From positions 1 through 10,922 of the forward strand of contig DLVS01000272.1 in NCBI GenBank assembly GCA_003445095.1: DNA of 10,922 bases. Direction: 5' to 3'. The translations under genes were made by a program, and so were the position numbers. Origin of the DNA: Verrucomicrobiales bacterium. Lineage in GTDB: Bacteria > Verrucomicrobiota > Verrucomicrobiia > Limisphaerales > UBA9464. Below the pieces are notes generated by a model. The model was not told the DNA's origin, ran no database searches, and worked only from the letters and a program-made list of their open reading frames with translations. Shown here one piece after another: positions 6,317 to 10,922 of this stretch; position 1 is the stretch's first letter, and the number at the start of each line of letters is the position of its first letter.

Positions 6317-9300
6317 GTGATTCCTCGTGGGCTCCTCATGTTCGCGTGTTGGGCGACGAGCGCGCTTTCGGGGCTGGCCCAGGCCTCCACCAACGTTCCC
6401 GTGGTAGTGCAGATGCTCGTCCCGGGTTTCACGGTGCAGGAACTACCAATTAAGCTCAGTAATCAGAACAATCTTCGATTCGCGCCGGATGGGACACTTA
6501 CCACTCTGGGCTACGACGGACGTGTATGGCGACTCAGGGACGCCAATGGCGACGGCCTCGAGGACACAGTCGAAGCGTTTTGGGATCGCCCCACGTTGAG
6601 TGTTCCTCTGGGCATGGCGTGGAGCTCGGATGGATTGTTGGTCTCGTCGAAGGGAAAGATTTCCCGCCTCCGCGATACAAATGGTGACGGCCAAGCCGAC
6701 GAAGAAGTCATCGTGACCTCAGGTTGGCCAGTGACTGATGTGGGATCGGGTGGAGTGGATGCGACAGCCGTGACGCTGGATCAAGAAGGGAATGTCTATT
6801 TTGGGCTGCTCGTGGCGGATTACTCCAACGCCTATCGGCTGCGGAAACGTTCTGACCTGAGTGAAAATGAACGGGAATGGCTCAAGCAAAACGGACGCTG
6901 GCGAGAACCGAGCGGACCTGACTCAGCGAATGATGAATTCTCCCTGTACGATTTGAACTCTTCGCGCGGGACTATCCAAAAATTCGATCCGCGAACACAG
7001 GAACGCACGACCCTGGCGACGGGCATTCGAGTTCCGGTGGCTCTGGCTTTCAACTCAGCGGGTGACTTGTTCAATACGGATCAAGAAGGCGAAACGTGGA
7101 TGCCCAACGGCAACCCGCTCGATGAGCTGAATCACATCATTCCCGGTCACAACTACGGATTCCCGCCGCGCCACGAACGCTGGTTACCGGAGCTGGTGAG
7201 TGATCCCCCCGTCGTGGCCTTCGGTCCGCAACATCAGAGCGCTTGCGGACTCGTCTTCAATGAGCGGATGGCGAAGACGGAGGCTGGGACGCAAAGCCTA
7301 AGTGTTCCGCTGCCTGTTTCTCCGGGGCAGGCCTTATTCGGCCCACGGTGGTGGGAAGGCGACGCATTCGTTGCCGGTGAATCGCGGGGACAGATTTGGC
7401 GCGTTCGTTTGGTTAAGACGCCGCACGGTTACGTGGGCAAACACTACGCTATTGCGCGCCTTTCAATGCTCACGTTAGACCTGGCGATCTCCCCTCGGGG
7501 CGAATTGTACGTCTGCTGCCACAGCGGCCCCCCCGACTGGGGCACCGGTCCCCAAGGCGAGGGAAAGATTTTCAAAATTACCTATACAGACCCGAAAGCA
7601 CCCCAGCCGGTCGCAGTCGTAGCTGACAAGGAACGTCTCGAAATCGTGTTTGACCGGCCGTTGGACTCACCAGTCACGGAGTCGGTCTCAAAGTTCAAAA
7701 TCGATTTTGGTGATTACGTGGCCGCGGGCGATGAGTTCGAGGCACTCCGACCCCCTTATGAAGTTGTCCACCAGCAGAAGGCAACTCCACGCGGACGACT
7801 GCGGGTCAAAGAAGCCCGCTTGTCGAACCGGAGCCCGGAAATCTTGCTCGTGGAGACCGATCCCACGGAATTTGTGACGTCGTACGCGATCACAATCCCT
7901 GGAATTAAGGCGCCAGGAGCCGATGGAGACGGGGCAACAGTGTCCCTCGGCTACTCCTTAAACGGAGCCGATCTGTGGATCACCAAACACACCATGGTCG
8001 GTCATGCGCCGGGATTGCTGAAGCCTTTGGCCCGTTGGGTGACTGGGCTGCCAGACGCAGAAGGCCGCTTCGCAGACCTTCCACATCCTGATCTTTCCGT
8101 GTCTCGAGATCTTTTAGGGAAGTTCGCTAGTGCGCTCGGTAGTATTAATCCAAAGGCAGAACTTGAAGCGGACGAGTTTGAGTTAGGCTTTCGTCCGTTG
8201 CTCCCAGCCGACGCGCGCAACCTCATTATCCGGGCGGGTTCTCGTTTTCAGGTCTCTCGGTTAGACTTGCCGATCATCACTGCGGTTAAACTCAAGGAGG
8301 GTCGCTGGGAAACCTCACTACCGGCCCAAGAACTCACCCAAAGTCCTGAGCTGGTCGTCCACCTAGAACGGGGAGGAAATCCGGCGGAGTTCACTTACGT
8401 GTCCCGCGACAGTGACCGTGAGTTTCCGCTGAGCCCCGAGCACTTCCTGATTCCCGATGCCCCTACCAATCGACCGTCCTCAGGCACCGACAGTCGGCCC
8501 GCCTCGAAGCCCGATGGGGACTGGGAAGCCGGACGAGACTTGTTCGCCAATCGATTGCAGTGCGCCAAGTGTCATCGTGTCCGCGGCGAGGGAGGACTGG
8601 CGGGGCCAGATCTCAGCAACCTCGTTCATCGGGACCCCGTCAGCGTTCGGCGCGACATTGTGGACCCGGGCGCCACCTTGCATCCGGATTACGTGACGTA
8701 TCAGGCCGAACTCAAAAACGGCGAAGTCCTGGTCGGTTTTCTCCGAGCTCAAGACAAGGACTCGTTCGTGCTGTTCGATGCTGAGGGACAAGCAACCACT
8801 CAACTGCGAGCAGACGTGGTCAACCTGCATCCCACTGGCCAAAGCTTGATGCCCAGCGGGCTCATGGACGGACTCAAGGATACCGAAGTCCGCGACCTCT
8901 TAACCTTCCTTCTCCACGAACCACCGCTACGAATGCGCGTGGAGGTAGAACGACGATTGGTTCGAGGACAAAAACCAGAGACACAGAAATCGCTGCGGAT
9001 CGTGCTGGTCGCTTCCCAGCAAGACCACGGGCCGGGCCAACACGACTACCCCGCTTGGCAGGAGAAATGGGTTCGCTTGCTTGGGCAAGCCGCCCCACGA
9101 ACCGAGGTAAGCAAAGCTTGGGAATGGCCTACGACGGAACAGTTTTCCGACGCCGATGTGGTCGTCTTCTATTTCTGGAATCACGATTGGTCTCCGGCGC
9201 GACTGGCCACGCTCGATGCGTTCCAGGCTCGTGGCGGCGGTGTGGTGGTCATCCATTCCGCAATGATTGCGGACCGGGATCCCGAAGAGTTGGCAGAACG

Positions 9301-9682
9301 ACTGGGGCTATCCGCACAACCGGGGCGTACCGGATATCGCCACATGCCCTTCGAATTGAGACTCACGCGGTCCAAGGATCCATTGCTCCAAGGACTGCCT
9401 GAGCGAATGGCGTTTCTGGACGAACCGTACTGGCCGTTAGTGGGTGACCCAGCTCGGGTCAATGTGTTGTCCGCCGCCGAGGTGGACGGAGCGTCGCGGC
9501 CGCTGATCTGGACTTTCTCCCGTGGTTCAGGCCGAGTCTTCGCCAGCGTTTTGGGACACTATTTCTGGACTCTGGATGACCCGTGGTTCCGCTTGTTGGT
9601 CTTGCGCGGCATCGCCTGGGCCGGAGGTGCCGATCCAGAAAGATTGACGCCCGTCGTTCTGGCTGAGGCCCGCGTCCAATGA
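6317..9682 (+). CDS. Exported PVC-type dehydrogenase propeller fused to cytochrome c and ThuA domains
   Basis: A 1121-residue protein. A signal peptide covers about 1-23. Residues about 37-422 are a beta-propeller of the PVC membrane-bound-dehydrogenase / sorbosone-dehydrogenase kind (NNLRFAPDGTL, GIRVPVALAFNSAGDLFNTDQEGE, NPLDELNHIIPGHNYGFP), with two calcium-loop-like DxNGDG motifs at 75-83 and 120-128. Residues 428-540 look Ig-like; 541-735 are unassigned. CAKCH (749-753) binds heme covalently, with Met845 in MPSGLMDGL as the likely second ligand, as in the Planctomycete/Verrucomicrobium heme-binding domain. Residues 893-1107 are a ThuA-like, glutamine-amidotransferase-fold domain (WNHDWSP, GGGVVVIHSA, GRVFASVLGHYFWTLDDP). 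The expected role is oxidising a sugar or polyol in the periplasm and passing electrons to the heme; the substrate is unknown. An in-frame TAG at 6305-6307 leaves GTG 6317 or ATG 6338 as start; GTG gives the better signal peptide. It is probably co-transcribed with the next gene. Confidence 0.88.
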   Translation: MIPRGLLMFACWATSALSGLAQASTNVPVVVQMLVPGFTVQELPIKLSNQNNLRFAPDGTLTTLGYDGRVWRLRDANGDGLEDTVEAFWDRPTLSVPLGMAWSSDGLLVSSKGKISRLRDTNGDGQADEEVIVTSGWPVTDVGSGGVDATAVTLDQEGNVYFGLLVADYSNAYRLRKRSDLSENEREWLKQNGRWREPSGPDSANDEFSLYDLNSSRGTIQKFDPRTQERTTLATGIRVPVALAFNSAGDLFNTDQEGETWMPNGNPLDELNHIIPGHNYGFPPRHERWLPELVSDPPVVAFGPQHQSACGLVFNERMAKTEAGTQSLSVPLPVSPGQALFGPRWWEGDAFVAGESRGQIWRVRLVKTPHGYVGKHYAIARLSMLTLDLAISPRGELYVCCHSGPPDWGTGPQGEGKIFKITYTDPKAPQPVAVVADKERLEIVFDRPLDSPVTESVSKFKIDFGDYVAAGDEFEALRPPYEVVHQQKATPRGRLRVKEARLSNRSPEILLVETDPTEFVTSYAITIPGIKAPGADGDGATVSLGYSLNGADLWITKHTMVGHAPGLLKPLARWVTGLPDAEGRFADLPHPDLSVSRDLLGKFASALGSINPKAELEADEFELGFRPLLPADARNLIIRAGSRFQVSRLDLPIITAVKLKEGRWETSLPAQELTQSPELVVHLERGGNPAEFTYVSRDSDREFPLSPEHFLIPDAPTNRPSSGTDSRPASKPDGDWEAGRDLFANRLQCAKCHRVRGEGGLAGPDLSNLVHRDPVSVRRDIVDPGATLHPDYVTYQAELKNGEVLVGFLRAQDKDSFVLFDAEGQATTQLRADVVNLHPTGQSLMPSGLMDGLKDTEVRDLLTFLLHEPPLRMRVEVERRLVRGQKPETQKSLRIVLVASQQDHGPGQHDYPAWQEKWVRLLGQAAPRTEVSKAWEWPTTEQFSDADVVVFYFWNHDWSPARLATLDAFQARGGGVVVIHSAMIADRDPEELAERLGLSAQPGRTGYRHMPFELRLTRSKDPLLQGLPERMAFLDEPYWPLVGDPARVNVLSAAEVDGASRPLIWTFSRGSGRVFASVLGHYFWTLDDPWFRLLVLRGIAWAGGADPERLTPVVLAEARVQ

Positions 9683-9710
9683 ACTGAATCTCTCCAAATA
9701 CATCTGGCTT

Positions 9711-10619
9711 ATGAATCGTCGCCAATTCCTCGTTGCCACCGCGTTGACGACCACCGCGCACCTCGGAGCTGATGCCGCTGCCGCGGCTCCTCTGCCGCCA
9801 AAACCCGTCCCACCGCTGGTCGGATCGCAGCTCTACGGCTGGGGACAATATTACCAACGGGAAGGCAAGGAGTTATCGGCCAATCTCGATGAAGTGCTCT
9901 CCGCCTTGCGCGACGCGGGCTATGATTACGCCGAAGGCACGCTCGACCTTGGGACGCTCGAGAACAATGCGAAGTTCGCCGAACGTTTGACGAAACGAGG
10001 TCTCCAGCCGGTGAGCCTGTATTCCGGCGGCGCGATGCATGTGTTGGGTAAAGCGAGCGAAACGGCCGAACGCATTGCCAAGGCTGCCAAGGAGGCAGCG
10101 AAGTCAGGCTTCGCGATTATCAACGTCAATCCCGATCCGATCGGCCGCGCCAAAACCGATTCCGAGCTGGCGATTCAGGCAGAGGCGCTCACGGAGTTGG
10201 GAGAGGCGCTCAATCAGTCAGGGATCAGATTGGGAATTCATCATCACACACCCGAGTTGGCCAATGACGCGAAGGAATTTCACTCGAACTTCGAGAAGTG
10301 TCCGCCGGCACTCGTCGGATTCTGCTACGACGTCCATTGGGTTTACCGCGGAGGAATCGCGCCCTCCGTATGCTTACCTCGCTATGGAAATCGCGTGGTG
10401 TCGTGGCACCTGCGGCAAAGCCGGAATCAAATTTGGTGGGAAGATCTCGATACGGGTGACTTGGACTACGCGGCCATTGCCCGATTTGCGCAAACCCATC
10501 GTTTGCCTGCCTTCTACACGGTTGAGCTCGCCCTCGAATCCGGGACCAAGATCACGCGATCGGTCGTGGAAAACCACGCGAAGAGTCGGGAGTTTGTGAA
10601 GCGGGTGATGGGAGTTTGA
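9711..10619 (+). CDS. Tat-exported sugar phosphate isomerase/epimerase-like TIM barrel
   Basis: A 302-residue protein. Residues 1-26 form a twin-arginine signal (NRRQFL at 2-7, then a hydrophobic ALTTTAHLGA stretch and an Ala-rich cut region). The rest is a xylose-isomerase-like (AP endonuclease 2) TIM barrel: GIHHHTPEL at 175-183, CYDVHWVYRGG at 205-215 (Asp207 and His209), WHLRQ at 232-236 (His233) and VELAL at 271-275 (Glu272) supply the usual divalent-metal ligands. Family members isomerise, epimerise or hydrate sugars and keto-sugars. Export by Tat suggests the metal is loaded in the cytoplasm and the enzyme works in the periplasm, where the preceding fusion protein would act. The gap to that gene is 28 bp with no visible terminator or SD. 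The exact reaction cannot be told from sequence. Confidence 0.85.
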   Translation: MNRRQFLVATALTTTAHLGADAAAAAPLPPKPVPPLVGSQLYGWGQYYQREGKELSANLDEVLSALRDAGYDYAEGTLDLGTLENNAKFAERLTKRGLQPVSLYSGGAMHVLGKASETAERIAKAAKEAAKSGFAIINVNPDPIGRAKTDSELAIQAEALTELGEALNQSGIRLGIHHHTPELANDAKEFHSNFEKCPPALVGFCYDVHWVYRGGIAPSVCLPRYGNRVVSWHLRQSRNQIWWEDLDTGDLDYAAIARFAQTHRLPAFYTVELALESGTKITRSVVENHAKSREFVKRVMGV

Positions 10620-10629
10620 AGGACGGTTG

Positions 10630-10753
10630 AACCGCTAATAAGCGCCGATCTTCGCTGATGGCAGAAGTTTGCGAGCGAAGGGTATCGGGGGTATCGGAGC
10701 AAAACTATCGGATGTTGATCCCAAGTCGTTTAGATTAGCGAAGATTAGCGGTT
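10630..10753. repeat. Inverted repeat pair after the TIM-barrel gene
   Basis: AACCGCTAAT at 10630-10639 is exactly inverted as ATTAGCGGTT at 10744-10753. A second block, ATCTTCGCTGAT at 10648-10659, matches the reverse complement of 10734-10745 with one mismatch. The right arm also has GATTAGCG twice (10733-10740 and 10743-10750). The arms enclose about 104 bases, which hold the direct repeat GGTATCGG (10681-10688 and 10690-10697). It starts 11 nt after the stop codon and could end or protect the upstream transcript, but no T-run follows. No gene is visible in the rest of 10620-10922. Confidence 0.6.
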
Positions 10754-10778
10754 TCCACTTCGGTGTCCGGATTAAAAA

Positions 10779-10790
10779 CACTCCACAGCG
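10779..10790 (-). repeat. Partial match to the REP-like core
   Basis: On the minus strand CGCTGTGGAGTG differs by one base from the core CGTTGTGGAGTG of copy B. The rest of the repeat is not recognisable here, so it may be a decayed copy or chance. Confidence 0.3.
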
Positions 10791-10899
10791 GATCGAATTC
10801 GCCCCGTGACCGCCAGAGGCCGGGACTCCATAATTGGGAATCCCTCTTAACTCGTAAGGTACGGCTGCTTTTGCAACGACTCGCGACTGCCGCAGTTTT

Positions 10900-10919
10900 C
10901 GCGGGCGAAGCCGCCCGCG
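10900..10919. repeat. Strong G/C palindrome at the window end
   Basis: CGCGGGCG (10900-10907) and CGCCCGCG (10912-10919) form a perfect 8-bp stem around the loop AAGC. The preceding TTTT (10896-10899) would follow the hairpin on the minus strand, so it could work as an intrinsic terminator for a minus-strand gene lying beyond the window. It is equally compatible with a REP-type palindrome. Confidence 0.45.
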
Positions 10920-10922
10920 CTC

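Noticed and set aside
10620..10922. CRISPR array in the terminal repeat-rich region
   Set aside because: Repeat units are short, unevenly spaced and inverted relative to one another, with no regular spacer length and no cas gene nearby.

Overview
The window looks like a chromosomal segment of a GC-rich member of the PVC group, most likely a Verrucomicrobiota of the Pedosphaera/Limisphaera type. This is an inference. It rests on a PVC-style sugar dehydrogenase propeller fused to a c-type heme domain, a Tat-exported xylose-isomerase-like TIM barrel, a DUF4351-type Rpn nuclease, small palindromic intergenic repeats, and the near absence of Shine-Dalgarno sequences (only the regulator has a clear one).

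Layout. Bases 1-140 (+) are the C-terminal end of a VanY/M15-type D-Ala-D-Ala carboxypeptidase. It converges on a sigma-54-type AAA+ activator (231-1661, -) that has a degenerate N-terminal domain and a GAFTSA loop instead of GAFTGA. After a 273-bp gap comes a tight minus-strand cluster, transcribed dapF (4892-4080), then an exported TPR protein (4073-3231), then a secreted purple acid phosphatase (3227-1935). Gaps of 6 and 3 nt imply one transcript. A 361-bp divergent spacer (4893-5253) carries a possible dapF promoter and palindromic REP-like repeats. The plus strand then has an Rpn-family nuclease (5254-6204), a 112-bp gap with another copy of the repeat, a 1121-residue exported redox fusion protein (6317-9682: beta-propeller, Ig-like region, cytochrome c domain, ThuA domain), and 28 bp later a Tat-exported sugar isomerase/epimerase-like protein (9711-10619). 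The last 303 bp hold no gene but several inverted and direct repeats.

How the genes may work together. DapF feeds meso-diaminopimelate into lysine and peptidoglycan synthesis, and the carboxypeptidase trims peptidoglycan; the two are not in one operon. The phosphatase and TPR protein look like exported proteins that ride on the dapF transcript. The fusion protein and the TIM barrel probably form a two-gene periplasmic unit for oxidising and rearranging a sugar or polyol, with electrons passing to the fused heme. The Rpn gene is probably accessory and sits between two similarly oriented repeat copies.

The most interesting points are the propeller-cytochrome-ThuA fusion paired with a Tat-exported TIM barrel, the REP-like palindromes on both sides of the Rpn nuclease, the altered sigma-54 contact loop, and the 124-bp inverted-repeat structure after 10619. 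No CRISPR array, tRNA, rRNA, insertion sequence or clear prophage signal was seen.
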